DNA from: Prostheceraeus crozeri
Lineage: Eukaryota; Platyhelminthes; Polycladida; Euryleptidae
Length of the DNA: 64,000 bases
Direction of reading: 5' to 3'
Assembly (NCBI GenBank): GCA_907163375.1
Contig: CAJQUW010008996.1
Location: forward strand, 619,746 to 683,745
Part shown: positions 8,806-18,406 of the stretch, one piece after another
How positions within the stretch are numbered: the stretch's first letter is position 1
Layout: each line of letters begins with the position of its first letter
The notes under the pieces: generated by a model
Database searches by the model: none
Seen by the model: only the letters and a program-made list of their open reading frames with translations
Told to the model about the DNA's origin: nothing
Position numbers and translations under genes: made by a program

Positions 8806-10140
8806 TTAGCCTATCCTTACCATCTTTCCATTAAGAATTTCAATAGAATATTTTACATCTTCTAGCAATAAACCATAAGCCATCAATGAAGTTGTGGAAT
8901 CTTTCTTTTCAATATTAATTGTTACATCACAACCATTTTTAATAATATCTTCAGATTGTGCACTTAAATCGAAACAGAAAATTGGATATAAATGTCTCCA
9001 ATCTCCAGGAGTTAATTGTGGTTCAACTCCAAATTCTATACAAAGATTTCTATAAGAATCATATCCTTCCATAAATTGATTATTGGTATCATCGAATCTT
9101 AATGGATCAATTGGATATCGAGTTTGATTTAATGAAACTTGTAAACTTCGAATTGTATTAATATGAAAAATATTATTGTTCTTATCAAAACTTGGAGAAT
9201 TATTTCTTTGAAATGTTAGTAATAAATATCTTGGGGTATTCGCAGTTCTAGTAAAATGCCAGTTAAATCTTTGTTCGGAAAAAGTTACTGAACTAGCAGT
9301 ACGCTTTAGAAAATTTACTGGAATTGGTTTGTTAGTATTTAATCTTTTTGCAATAGCTGTTTCAACCTCTAAACTAGGAGTAATATGCGTAATCCACCAT
9401 TCAAGTCTATCAATTTTTAAATATGCTTTTTTTCCAGTTTTGCCAAAAAAGATTAATTCATTATTTGCCGTACGATGAATTATTAATTTAAATTTAAATT
9501 GATATGATATTTTGTCATAATCTAAATATCCGAATAATGGAGACAATGACCAATTTACTGTCTGTTTACTTTTCTTGTTAAATTCACGTCTTTCTTTATA
9601 TGCAGTATTGTTTGTTTTATTTAAATGTTTTGCAATATTTTCTACATCTTTCGCAATTCCTGCGGCATCTGTTCCGGCGTGAGTTAAATCATCAATAATT
9701 ATACCATCATTAGTATCAGGAAACCAACCTTCGATTTCATGCTTTTTATTATTTTCACCAATTGTTACAAATCTAAGCATTGTATCAATTACACCTGGGG
9801 AATCACTTATTGTTTCTATATTTTGAGTTGCAACATCTAAACGCATTTGTGTAAATAATCTTGGAAAAAAATTATTTTCTAGTGTAATATTATCGGTATC
9901 TGGTAATGGTGTTGTAAAATTAGCATCACTATATAAAGAATATTCACAGTGTAAAAATGAATCAGGTAAATATAAATAGCTCTGCTGATTATCAACTTCA
10001 AAAATTAAATCACCTCCAGTGTTTACTCTACTGGAAGATCCGGGATTCATAGCAATTCTTATATAGTCATTCTTTTTTTGATTGTAACTGGTGAACGGAG
10101 GATCATCTAATCTAAATTTATTTTCGATAAGCGAAGGCAT
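8806..10140 (-). CDS. Double jelly-roll major capsid protein, P1
   Basis: This 444-residue protein is beta-rich throughout and lacks membrane segments. Recognisable blocks are the N-terminal SSSRVNTGGDLIFEVDNQQ with SYLYLPDSFL, a middle WSLSPLFGYLDYDK, and the C-terminal YPIFCFDLSAQSEDI block. These match the double jelly-roll family found in invertebrate Polintons and adintovirus-like elements and often annotated after the nematode protein F54H12.2. The protein would form the hexon-like shell of a particle. The start MPSLIENKFRL is preceded by an AT-rich leader shared with P2. The fold assignment rests on remembered family motifs and not on a structure prediction; length and context agree. 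Confidence 0.87.
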   Translation of the reverse strand: MPSLIENKFRLDDPPFTSYNQKKNDYIRIAMNPGSSSRVNTGGDLIFEVDNQQSYLYLPDSFLHCEYSLYSDANFTTPLPDTDNITLENNFFPRLFTQMRLDVATQNIETISDSPGVIDTMLRFVTIGENNKKHEIEGWFPDTNDGIIIDDLTHAGTDAAGIAKDVENIAKHLNKTNNTAYKERREFNKKSKQTVNWSLSPLFGYLDYDKISYQFKFKLIIHRTANNELIFFGKTGKKAYLKIDRLEWWITHITPSLEVETAIAKRLNTNKPIPVNFLKRTASSVTFSEQRFNWHFTRTANTPRYLLLTFQRNNSPSFDKNNNIFHINTIRSLQVSLNQTRYPIDPLRFDDTNNQFMEGYDSYRNLCIEFGVEPQLTPGDWRHLYPIFCFDLSAQSEDIIKNGCDVTINIEKKDSTTSLMAYGLLLEDVKYSIEILNGKMVRIG

Positions 10141-10256
10141 TTTTATAAGAAATAATTTGACTTTTTGTTTTTCTCACAGACAGAAAAAAAATTTTTACTA
10201 AAATATAATTTTAGAATTTTACTAAATATAATTTTAGAATTTTACTAAATACAATT

Positions 10257-10805
10257 TTAGAATTTTGCTAGATCAGCTCCGCTACAGCTTTGCTGGTTAG
10301 ACCGAAGGTTGCTGCTCACGCCATTACCTCTTATTTCTTCAATTGTTTTTTCATTATGTTTACTATTAGACGGAGCTCCGCTCCTCAAGGTTTCACCCTC
10401 TACAGCTATGTTAGCAATTTTGTTTTTTGTTTCATCTGAAAGTTTTTTTAATTTTTTTAGTTCTTCAGAATCATTCCTAAGTTTACAAATAGCTTCTAGT
10501 TGTTTTAATTCGTTTTGTGATTTAACAGCATTTGATATTGCACTAGCTGTACTACCTATAGCAGCTGCTCCTTTTGCAGCAGATGTAATCAAATCTTTAT
10601 TATTTTTAATTAAGTTAACGATACTACCAATACCAGAAAAGATGCCATCTCCTTCTTTTTGGACGGCACCTGCGGTGCCTAGGAACTTTTGTGTTCCGAC
10701 AGTTTCTACACTATCATAATGGTACACAGGTTTCATAGATGGTTCATGAGCAATTTTATTATTTGATGCAAAATGTTTAAGATTGTGTTTATAAATTATA
10801 GGCAT
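10257..10805 (-). CDS. Small protein with alanine-rich hydrophobic helix, virion-associated candidate
   Basis: This 182-residue protein has a conserved N-terminus (MPIIYKHNLKHFAS). Residues about 54-92 hold an amphipathic/hydrophobic region (GIFSGIGSIVNLIKN, then AAKGAAAIGSTASAISNAV), followed by a charged coiled-coil-like helix to about residue 135. The C-terminal tail is variable and contains doublet-hairpin-encoded peptides (10264-10290 and 10368-10384), plus another at about 10664-10695. Position and shape recall membrane-lytic minor proteins such as adenovirus pVI; that is analogy only. P2 has a homologue (56211-56714) that lacks the peptide encoded at 10664-10695, so that peptide is dispensable. 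Confidence 0.65.
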   Translation of the reverse strand: MPIIYKHNLKHFASNNKIAHEPSMKPVYHYDSVETVGTQKFLGTAGAVQKEGDGIFSGIGSIVNLIKNNKDLITSAAKGAAAIGSTASAISNAVKSQNELKQLEAICKLRNDSEELKKLKKLSDETKNKIANIAVEGETLRSGAPSNSKHNEKTIEEIRGNGVSSNLRSNQQSCSGADLAKF

Positions 10806-10839
10806 TTTTTAGGATTAAATTTGACTTTTGGGAAAAATA

Positions 10840-10908
10840 TCTACGATCGGCTAAAGCCTCGAGGAGCTTCGCTCCGATTGGTTAGTAACCTGAGGACCTT
10901 TGGTCCGT
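10840..10908. repeat. Pair of doublet hairpins between two genes
   Basis: Four consecutive short stems with 3-nt loops occur: GGCT-AAA-GCC, GGAGC-TTC-GCTCC, GGTT-AGT-AACC and GGACC-TTT-GGTCC. The same four, in reverse order, lie beside the capsid gene of P2 (54642-54705). The duplicated layout argues for an element-specific structure and against chance. It could mark mRNA 3' ends; that is inference. Confidence 0.8.
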
Positions 10909-11796
10909 TTAAGATTTACGTTTGTGAATGGACAACAACTTCGAGATAACTTTATTAATTGCTTGTTGCACTTTATCTATTGCGTCAAGCAGCGTGTGAT
11001 GTACTTTAATTTCTCTTCTATTAACTTGCATTTTCTGCTGATTAATCTTCAACGCCGTTTTAAGAGCATTTAACTTAATTTTAAGAACATCTAATTGTCT
11101 TTTAACAGAATCTAACTGTTCTTTATTTTCTTTAGAGTTTTCTTGTAAATTTTTCTTTAATTCATTTTCTAAATTGATTTTCAGAGTTTTCATTTTATCA
11201 ACTTTTTCATTAAGTGAGTTTACTTCATTTATTATTCTATTCATCTTTTTCATTTGTTGAGTAATTTTAGAACTCAATTCATCAACACTTTTTTGGAATG
11301 TAGTTTGTAACTGCTTTAAATTTTTTTTAATTCTTTCAGGTAGTTTTTCTATTTCATCTTCTAATTGTTCTTTTAACATTTTTATATGATGTTTATTTTT
11401 AATGACTGCAGATTTTAAATTTATAGAAAGTAATATTAAAATTTTTGATTGTTCAGAAATCTTTTTAAAAAGTTTTGCTATATCTGCTTCTAGCTCTCTA
11501 TCCTTTTTATCAAGTTTTAATAATTTTTCGTTTAATGATTTGTCATTAAGTTTAAGCAACTTCAATTCATTCATCAGTGGAACCAAAACATCGTTTATAT
11601 ATTTTTCTTTTAAGTCATTGATTTGTGCATCAACATATTGTTTATTTGTTAACTCTGTATTTTGTTGTGGAAGAATAGAAAGATGCAATGGACCAGATAA
11701 AACGTCTCCAGTTTTCATAATATAATTTTCTATCTCTATTTCTAATTCACGATTATTCGGGATATATGCACCTCCACCAACATTTGGTAACATCAT
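10909..11796 (-). CDS. Coiled-coil fibre-like protein, P1
   Basis: This 295-residue protein starts MMLPNVGGGAYIPNNREL. Residues about 28-58 read MKTGDVLSGPLHLS followed by ELTNKQYVDAQI. This closely resembles the collar-like repeat of bacteriophage tail fibres (MSGPLxL, then KxYVDxxI), in which the protein trimerises. The rest is a long heptad-rich coiled coil with Leu, Lys and Glu (about 60-280), with one more hydrophobic stretch (KILILLSINLKSAVI, about 117-131). A trimeric fibre or spike is the simplest reading. The phage-like motif is seen directly; the role in host attachment is inferred. P2 has a homologue (56774-57662). Confidence 0.7.
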   Translation of the reverse strand: MMLPNVGGGAYIPNNRELEIEIENYIMKTGDVLSGPLHLSILPQQNTELTNKQYVDAQINDLKEKYINDVLVPLMNELKLLKLNDKSLNEKLLKLDKKDRELEADIAKLFKKISEQSKILILLSINLKSAVIKNKHHIKMLKEQLEDEIEKLPERIKKNLKQLQTTFQKSVDELSSKITQQMKKMNRIINEVNSLNEKVDKMKTLKINLENELKKNLQENSKENKEQLDSVKRQLDVLKIKLNALKTALKINQQKMQVNRREIKVHHTLLDAIDKVQQAINKVISKLLSIHKRKS

Positions 11797-11871
11797 TTTT
11801 TAACAATAAAAAAATAAAATTTTTTCTAATAAAAATAAAAAAATAAAATTTTTTCTAATAAAAATAAAAAA

Positions 11872-13212
11872 ATGGAAACCCCAAATTTAAAAAAATTATA
11901 TTCGTCCGCATCATCCTGTTCTTCTTATTCGACGAGATCAACGGGATTTGAAAATAAATGTTTTGATAATAATAATAATAATACTATTACAAATCCATGT
12001 ATAGATGTTAATATTTTATTTCAATTACAAGCCGAAATATTTAGAGAACAGACTAAAGGTTTACCTTCTATAGAAACCAATTATTGTATTTTTCCAGGTG
12101 ATCCATTTATTAAATTTATGGAGATTGTTAGTAAATATAATGATGTAGCTTATGTGGAATTAAATAAAGAAAATATGGTTATAATAGGTCATAATAATGT
12201 TTATGGTTTTATTAGAGCAGTTTTGCCGATTAGTAATACTGATTGGATAGAAACTAAAATTATTAATTATATTAATATTAAAGAATTAGTTAAAAAATTA
12301 AAATCTTTTTCCAAAGAAAAAATTAGATTATTTGTTGATGAACAAAATCAATATAACATTCACATAGAGAGTAAAAAACATAATGAAGAATTATTTTGTC
12401 AGGTATATTATAGAGACACAATTTATAAACAAGAAACATTAGAAATGCCGCAAAGATATGATGATGATACGTATATAGGATTATATTCCAACTTAAATAT
12501 TAATTTATCAAAATCTTATATAAATGGTTTAGCTCAACAAGAGAAAATTTATATGTGGACAACACCTTATACTATTAACAATGACCATAATCATAATCAT
12601 AATCATAATAAACGAACCGAAGGTTCTAGGGCTTTGCCCGATCTTAAAGAATCTTATGATAATAATGATAATAATATAGATGATAATAATGATGATTCTG
12701 AAACATCTGAAAATGGTGTAAATGGTAAAAAAGATTATAAAAATATTAGTAATTATAAAAATTTATCTAAATTTCATTTTCTTACAATTGAAAATAATAA
12801 TGATGGTATAGTTGAAGATACTGTTAGACAACTATGTGTCGGGTCTACAAAATTTAAATTAGGATTTACATCTAATCAATTTAAAATTTTATCATCTTTA
12901 ACAAAAACTAAAAGTGATTCAGATTATGGTGGTGTTATTAAATTTTCCAAAAGAGATCAAAGACCAATATTTTTCTCTATTATATTATTATCAGATAAAA
13001 GATGTAATTTAGAGTTAGATATTCCAATAAGAGAATGGTATCCTATCATGGAAGGGCATCCTATACCAAAAAGTGTAATTTATGATGATGAAGAAACAAT
13101 TTATGATGATGATGAAGAAACAATTTATGATGATGATGATGATGATGAATCAATAGTTAGTGAAAAAAAATTTAAATTATCTTTTGATAAAACATTATAT
13201 GATGAAACTTAA
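11872..13212 (+). CDS. Acidic 446-aa protein, possible sliding-clamp-like fold
   Basis: The only plus-strand gene in the middle of P1, divergent from the fibre-like gene (75-bp gap) and convergent with the polymerase. Residues about 45-225 and 300-415 are well-structured blocks; they are separated by an Asn/Asp/His-rich linker that contains the doublet-hairpin peptide RTEGSRALPD (12611-12640). The C-terminus is a run of IYDDDEE-type repeats. The block FKLGFTSNQFKILSSL, then PIFFSIILLSD, is reminiscent of PCNA-like proteins, and pairing with a polymerase would fit a processivity factor. This is a weak fold guess. The gene is present in P2 (57738-59145). Confidence 0.6.
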   Translation: METPNLKKLYSSASSCSSYSTRSTGFENKCFDNNNNNTITNPCIDVNILFQLQAEIFREQTKGLPSIETNYCIFPGDPFIKFMEIVSKYNDVAYVELNKENMVIIGHNNVYGFIRAVLPISNTDWIETKIINYINIKELVKKLKSFSKEKIRLFVDEQNQYNIHIESKKHNEELFCQVYYRDTIYKQETLEMPQRYDDDTYIGLYSNLNINLSKSYINGLAQQEKIYMWTTPYTINNDHNHNHNHNKRTEGSRALPDLKESYDNNDNNIDDNNDDSETSENGVNGKKDYKNISNYKNLSKFHFLTIENNNDGIVEDTVRQLCVGSTKFKLGFTSNQFKILSSLTKTKSDSDYGGVIKFSKRDQRPIFFSIILLSDKRCNLELDIPIREWYPIMEGHPIPKSVIYDDEETIYDDDEETIYDDDDDDESIVSEKKFKLSFDKTLYDET

Positions 13213-13460
13213 TAAGATAAAACTTAATAAGATAAAACTTAATAGAAAATACCAAAATATTCGATAAATATATTTTCATATGTAATAAAATTTTTAGATG
13301 TAATAAGTTTTTAGATGTAATAAGTTTTTAGATGTAATAAGTTTTTAGATGTCATAAGTTTATAGATGTAATAAATTTTTTAGATGGAATAAGTTTTTAG
13401 ATGGAATAAGTTTTTAGATGTTATAAAACTTTTAGATGTTATAAAATTTTTAGATGTAAT
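13213..13460. repeat. Degenerate 17-bp tandem repeat between convergent genes
   Basis: About ten or more copies of TTTTTAGATGTAATAAG lie between the convergent ends of the acidic-protein and polymerase genes. Before them are short repeats of GATAAAACTTAATA that continue the coding tail. The AT-rich array is well placed to hold 3' ends of both transcripts. Confidence 0.85.
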
Positions 13461-13470
13461 AAAAAAATTA

Positions 13471-16400
13471 TTATTCCCACGTGTCATCATCATCACTTAA
13501 ATTACTCTCACAGATGATTGTTTGAAATATTTCAGCTTGAATATCTTCTCCGTTATAAGGTAACATAATTTCATTTTCATCAGGTGCTTGACGTTTAAGA
13601 ATATTTATTTGACCAGAAAATTTTTTTTCTTCAGTATTATTATTTTTATCAGGAATACTAATTCCAGTTTCTAAAGATCTTTTCCATGGTTTATTAACTG
13701 TAGTCGATAATGTTTTCCCCGAATATAATTTTAGAAAATCTTCTACTTTTACTTTATCTTGTGAATATCCTTTGAATGTTTTCTTTTCACTAAGTCTCCC
13801 TTGTTCATCTACAGTAATACAGTATTTTACTTTAGGTGCAATAAACATTGCAAAAATAATTCCACCATTTCCATAATCATTTTTCCCTTGACACAATTCT
13901 CCTCCAACATATCCAGCAGCGTCTAATTTATTAAAGAGCTCATTGGAAATATATATTGAATCAGTATCTGTATAATGAATGTATTTTTCTTTGAAACCAT
14001 TAATTTCTAAAATAAAGTTATTCATGATTCTTCTAGAGTGAGAAAGAATGAAAGAACCTAAGTGTGATGGCATGAATGACGTCTTCCCATCTTTTACAAT
14101 ATTAGTTTTGAGAAATTCATCATCTTCCATTTCTACTTTCGCTAAATATTGTTCATCATTTAATTTTTCATAATCTTTTACTTCTTGAGTGAAATTTTTT
14201 CTCAATGTATTCTCATTCCATAAATGATATTTAGTGGTTATATCTTTTTGCACAGTTTTGCCATATAGCGAATTCATCAATAATTTAATTAACTCATCAC
14301 CTACAGTATTTCCTTCTGTTTTATATCTTTTTCTCAAATTAAAAAGTTTTTCAATATAATTTCGAAATGGTGAAACTTGATAATTTCTTTCATAAATTAT
14401 ACCATCAGTAATATGTAAGATTTTCCCCCCACATCTAACAATTTCTTGTATGTCAACAGAAGTTAATACATCATAACATATACCATTTCTAAACCTGATT
14501 ACTTTTACATGAGAATTATTATTTTGATTTTTAACTTTATCTTTAATAGGAACTGGTTGGAAAAACATATCATTCGGATATTGAAACACAACAGAGAATA
14601 TTCCAGTTTTAGGTCTAAATGTTTGAGTATTAAATTTATATACTATTTCCCGCTCTTCTTCTTGACGAAATTTTCTAGCTGATTCAGCTTTAGGGTATTC
14701 TGAATTTTCATCATACATAGCTGATGGATATAAAGATGTTGCATCAAAAGCCATTAGAAATTCATTTTTTTGTTCAAGTAGTTGATTTGAAATTTTCTTA
14801 CAAATTTCAGTTTTATCTCCTAAATCTCGATACTGTTTCATTAAATCTATTAAATTATTTCCCGGGGACAAAGTCCCACCAGCGTAGCGACCAAGGGACA
14901 AAGTCCCCCCAGCGCAGCGACCAAGGGACAAAGTCCCCCCAGCGCAGCGACCAGGTAAATACTGTTTTAATATTGGTAACAAGATGCTACAAAATGGCGA
15001 TATGTATTTTCTTATATTTGCTGAAACTCTTCCACCTTTAACAGATTTTCTAATATAATTTCTAGCCCATAAATCTATATGAGAATGAATATTTATATTG
15101 TCATTTTGTACGCTTTTCATCCAACCGTTAAATGTTAAAGCAGAGGATGTCAAATTAGTAGTTATATCTTCACCAACTAAATCTCGCATAACATTATTAT
15201 ATTTGTAGATACAAAAAGCTAAAGAAAGAATATCGTTAACTAAATATGGTCTCCATTCATTTTCTTTTTCTTTATAATTTTCATGTGTTATGTCTCCAAT
15301 TTCATAATTTAATTTACACACATTCGTAGGAATTTTAAAATTCTCACACCATTTAGAAAGACTTGTTTTTACATGTTGATAACTACATTTCATTATAATA
15401 GTTTGAAGTGCTAATTTACCTGAAGGTGAATCTTTTTTCATATTGTTTTTAAATCTAAAAGATTTTTGAATGTATCTACTAACACATTCAGTTGTATAAG
15501 GATTTTGTAATGAAGCAGTCAATATTCCTCTTGAAGTTTTAAGAGGCGGTTTAGATAATTTAAAATTAGCTTTTATCGGAAAATAGGAATCAAAACCTGA
15601 TGAATTGTGAGCTATTAAAGTTACTCTAGAATAATTAAATTTTCCAAGAGTTTTAAAAAATTGATGGATCGGACATACGTCCTCTGGGTTTCCCCCGATC
15701 GAACATTCATCATCCTCAGTTCTCGTAAATATTTTCACACAATTTTGAAGTTTATTAAATTCTAATTCAGTTAAATTATTATACTCATTAATCTGTTTTT
15801 TAAGTTTTTTAATTTCATCTTCATCTTTTGATCGTTTAATTTTAATCATATCACTTAGCAAACGTGTTTCTAATTCTTTCAATCTTTGTTTCGGTAAACA
15901 ACATATAAATTTATTAAAATTAATAGCTCCTACAGCGTAAGGAATAGGATGAGCTGTTGAACAGTTAGGATCGGGAAAAGTTTCGAGATCCCAAATATAT
16001 GCTGAACCATAGTCAATTTTTTTCTTTGTTATGATTTTATATGGACGCGTTGTTAGATTTTCATCAGTAACTGTTTTATATATGGGTTTGAAATTATTTT
16101 CAATTTCTCTAATAGCTTTTAATTTATGAGATTTATTAATTAAACAATAGTGACCAATTGTTGAACCTGCGTGAAAATAATTGTAATAAACATAATTATG
16201 AAACGTTTCAATTCCTCTAGGATTTAAATGACGATTGGCAGGACTATAATATTGAACACATTCTCCAAAATATTTATTGAATTGAGAAAATTTGCAGTTT
16301 GACATTACTCCTGTTCTAGATGTGGCTTTCTCTTTATATAAAAAATTATTAAACATTTCTTTCATCATTTCTCCTTGTTGTTCATTAAAACCTCGTAAAA

Positions 16401-17037
16401 CATTATAACATTTAATAAAACAAAAATCTTCAGAAGGAATATAACAATATTCACCGAAATATTCTTTGATTCTATATTTCATATTAATCCCTGCCCCTCT
16501 ATGCGATCTTTGTACTAACTTCATTCCAAAATCTTCATATTTAATATTACCTGTAAAAATCCATTCGTTAGCATCGGATTTCTCATCCAGATTCGAAAAC
16601 CATGTTTCAAATGATTTTTTATTATAGAAGGTTACGTAAAAATTTTGAATTATATTTTCCTGATCTTTAATAACTTTTCCAAGTAAATTAATAATTTTAC
16701 CATTTGCTAAAAGTTTCCGCATATCATTTACTACATTAATAAAAGATACATTTTCATATTTAATTTCATTTGGATTAAATAAATTACATAAATCATCACC
16801 AAGTTCATCCTTAATTCTATCATCAAAAAAGATATCAGTAATAGGGGTTTCTAATATTTCTTTTGTTCCGCGTTTCTGTTTTTTAGTATTACGTCTAATA
16901 CTACGCCTAGTACGTTTCTGTTTTTTAATACGTTTACTGCGTTTACTATGTTTAATTTGTGCATCAAACTCAGCAATTTGTTTCTTGATTAATTCATCAA
17001 TCCTAGACGTTTGTCCGAGAGACATTTCACGATTCAT
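13471..17037 (-). CDS. Protein-primed family B DNA polymerase of P1 (pPolB)
   Basis: This 1188-residue protein starts with a Lys/Arg-rich stretch (about 30-60) that resembles a nuclear-localisation or terminal-protein region. The 3'-5' exonuclease motifs are visible: Exo I YIWDLETFPD (about 347-356) and Exo II AHNSSGFDSYF (about 475-485). The polymerase motifs are A FDATSLYPSAM (about 762), B MNSLYGKT (about 920) and C YTDTDSIYI (about 1020). It would copy the element from its ends using a protein primer. Three 11-residue repeats built on CAGGTLSLGR (14872-14955, about residues 694-722) sit in a non-conserved loop and derive from doublet hairpins; another hairpin insert is at about 15665-15700. 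The open frame spans the whole gene. This polymerase is clearly different from the one in P2. Confidence 0.95.
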   Translation of the reverse strand: MNREMSLGQTSRIDELIKKQIAEFDAQIKHSKRSKRIKKQKRTRRSIRRNTKKQKRGTKEILETPITDIFFDDRIKDELGDDLCNLFNPNEIKYENVSFINVVNDMRKLLANGKIINLLGKVIKDQENIIQNFYVTFYNKKSFETWFSNLDEKSDANEWIFTGNIKYEDFGMKLVQRSHRGAGINMKYRIKEYFGEYCYIPSEDFCFIKCYNVLRGFNEQQGEMMKEMFNNFLYKEKATSRTGVMSNCKFSQFNKYFGECVQYYSPANRHLNPRGIETFHNYVYYNYFHAGSTIGHYCLINKSHKLKAIREIENNFKPIYKTVTDENLTTRPYKIITKKKIDYGSAYIWDLETFPDPNCSTAHPIPYAVGAINFNKFICCLPKQRLKELETRLLSDMIKIKRSKDEDEIKKLKKQINEYNNLTELEFNKLQNCVKIFTRTEDDECSIGGNPEDVCPIHQFFKTLGKFNYSRVTLIAHNSSGFDSYFPIKANFKLSKPPLKTSRGILTASLQNPYTTECVSRYIQKSFRFKNNMKKDSPSGKLALQTIIMKCSYQHVKTSLSKWCENFKIPTNVCKLNYEIGDITHENYKEKENEWRPYLVNDILSLAFCIYKYNNVMRDLVGEDITTNLTSSALTFNGWMKSVQNDNINIHSHIDLWARNYIRKSVKGGRVSANIRKYISPFCSILLPILKQYLPGRCAGGTLSLGRCAGGTLSLGRYAGGTLSPGNNLIDLMKQYRDLGDKTEICKKISNQLLEQKNEFLMAFDATSLYPSAMYDENSEYPKAESARKFRQEEEREIVYKFNTQTFRPKTGIFSVVFQYPNDMFFQPVPIKDKVKNQNNNSHVKVIRFRNGICYDVLTSVDIQEIVRCGGKILHITDGIIYERNYQVSPFRNYIEKLFNLRKRYKTEGNTVGDELIKLLMNSLYGKTVQKDITTKYHLWNENTLRKNFTQEVKDYEKLNDEQYLAKVEMEDDEFLKTNIVKDGKTSFMPSHLGSFILSHSRRIMNNFILEINGFKEKYIHYTDTDSIYISNELFNKLDAAGYVGGELCQGKNDYGNGGIIFAMFIAPKVKYCITVDEQGRLSEKKTFKGYSQDKVKVEDFLKLYSGKTLSTTVNKPWKRSLETGISIPDKNNNTEEKKFSGQINILKRQAPDENEIMLPYNGEDIQAEIFQTIICESNLSDDDDTWE

Positions 17038-17061
17038 ATTTTTTAAAAGAAAAAATGAATT

Positions 17062-17391
17062 TTACATAGAACCTCGGTTCCGTTTTTGCATATACACAGG
17101 AATATGTAATTGATGTAATGTTTCTAATTCATGTGCTGTTAAATGTTCTTTCTTAACCAACCACCATAAATTATTATACGCCAAAAATACTCGGAAACTT
17201 CTTAAACAAAGTGGAAAGTCTTTTGTTTTAACACACGGTTGAATACCATGTTTTGTTTTATAATCTGTAACGAGCGCTACGTATTTATGATGATAATAAA
17301 ATCTAACTTCTTTCTTCGAATTTACAGGATTTGTAGGATGACGATAATCTTTTAAAACTGGTACATGCTCTATCTTATAATCATTCAACAT
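17062..17391 (-). CDS. Small basic P1 protein, function unknown
   Basis: I place the start at MLNDYKIEHVPVLKDY, which gives about 109 residues. A longer frame runs to 17445, but its extra N-terminus is leader-like low complexity. The protein is basic, rich in His, Tyr and Trp (WWLVKKEHLTAHELETLHQL), with no membrane segment or known motif. It sits between the polymerase and the ATPase with short gaps, suggesting an expressed member of the minus-strand block. It could bind DNA, but nothing in it shows that. Confidence 0.65.
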   Translation of the reverse strand: MLNDYKIEHVPVLKDYRHPTNPVNSKKEVRFYYHHKYVALVTDYKTKHGIQPCVKTKDFPLCLRSFRVFLAYNNLWWLVKKEHLTAHELETLHQLHIPVYMQKRNRGSM

Positions 17392-17467
17392 ATTTTTTTT
17401 TATTTTTATTAACAAAAAATTTATAAGAAAAAATTGTTCGGTCACTCCGTTCGGTCGCTCCGTTCGA

Positions 17468-18235
17468 TCACTCCTCGAAAATATTTTCTATAACTCTTTC
17501 ATGAATTTTTTTATCAATATTAATTGTAATAAATCCATAATCTTTTGACCAAGCATTGTTACACGATTGTTTAAATTCATCTTTATTTCTTACACATAAA
17601 TCTCTTAACAAATCACTTAAGTTTCTTGCATTTATTTCAAATAGTATAAATATATTTGCATTCTTTCTAATAACACTTCCGTCTAATGAATACATACTTT
17701 GTGTTAAATAAAATACACTACAGTTATTATGTCTACCTCTTGTGAAATAATTTCTCTGAACTGACTGATTTCTATCATTAACACAATCATCAAAAATTAC
17801 ACAATGTTTCATTGATTTATCTAGTTTACTAGGATCTTGCATATTACCACTATCATCTATTAGTTGTATCTTTATATGGTTATTTTTATTAGATTCTACT
17901 AACTGATTATTTTTTGCTGCTTCTTCACACCACGAACTTATTTCTTCTTCATCTTCAGATTTTTCATATTCTTTGAATAATGAAGCAATTGCTGTTTTTT
18001 TAAGATTATTTTCAAATCCATATTTTAAAAATTGATAGACGGGTTGTTCTGCCGTTGTTGTATAAATTATAAGATTGTTATAATCCAAAAAATTTGGAGT
18101 CGTTAAAATTTTAAATAATAGATATGTTTTTCCACATCCTGATCTTCCACAAATAACTGACAAAACTTTATTAGATAAATTTGGATGATGATTAAATTTA
18201 AGTTTTTTTTTATTTAATGGAGGTAGTTCACTCAT
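17468..18235 (-). CDS. A32-like (FtsK/HerA) genome-packaging ATPase, P1
   Basis: This protein of 255 residues has Walker A GRSGCGKT at 30-37 and Walker B CVIFDD at 145-150. A sensor-like FYLTQS lies at about 175-180. Length, motif spacing and context match the Polinton/poxvirus A32 packaging ATPases that drive DNA into preformed capsids. It starts MSELPPLNKKK directly after an AT-rich leader. The small unknown gene is downstream and the minor capsid gene upstream on the same strand. Confidence 0.93.
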   Translation of the reverse strand: MSELPPLNKKKLKFNHHPNLSNKVLSVICGRSGCGKTYLLFKILTTPNFLDYNNLIIYTTTAEQPVYQFLKYGFENNLKKTAIASLFKEYEKSEDEEEISSWCEEAAKNNQLVESNKNNHIKIQLIDDSGNMQDPSKLDKSMKHCVIFDDCVNDRNQSVQRNYFTRGRHNNCSVFYLTQSMYSLDGSVIRKNANIFILFEINARNLSDLLRDLCVRNKDEFKQSCNNAWSKDYGFITINIDKKIHERVIENIFEE

Positions 18236-18308
18236 TTTTTAATAAAAAAATTTATTTTTATTTTTTTTATTTTTTGTTTCTAAAGAAGAAGAAAATTAAA
18301 CTTCTCTA

Positions 18309-18406
18309 GCTTCGCGTGGGAGTTCATACCTCTCGAACGGGAGTTCATACCTCTCGAACGGGAGTTCATACCTCTCGAACGGGAGTTTATACCTCCCGAA
18401 CCAAAA
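18309..18406 (-). repeat. Four 24-bp repeats at a gene end
   Basis: The unit CGGGAGTTCATACCTCTCGAA is repeated three to four times just past and into the 3' end of the minor capsid gene. It contains inverted halves (GGGAG and CTCCC/CTCTC) and resembles the other small hairpin repeats of the element. The last unit supplies the final codons of the gene. Confidence 0.85.

Noticed and set aside
10309-10719. Plus-strand open frame of 136 aa opposite the small hydrophobic protein
   Set aside because: It is the antisense shadow of a conserved minus-strand gene that is also open in P2.
11402-11725. Plus-strand open frame opposite the coiled-coil protein, also present at 57268-57591
   Set aside because: Its conservation follows from the antisense coiled-coil gene; the translation is Ser/Phe-rich with no features.
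10909-11796. Bacterial or phage contamination because of the tail-fibre-like motif
   Set aside because: The gene is embedded in a Polinton with eukaryotic flanks, and a homologue lies in P2.
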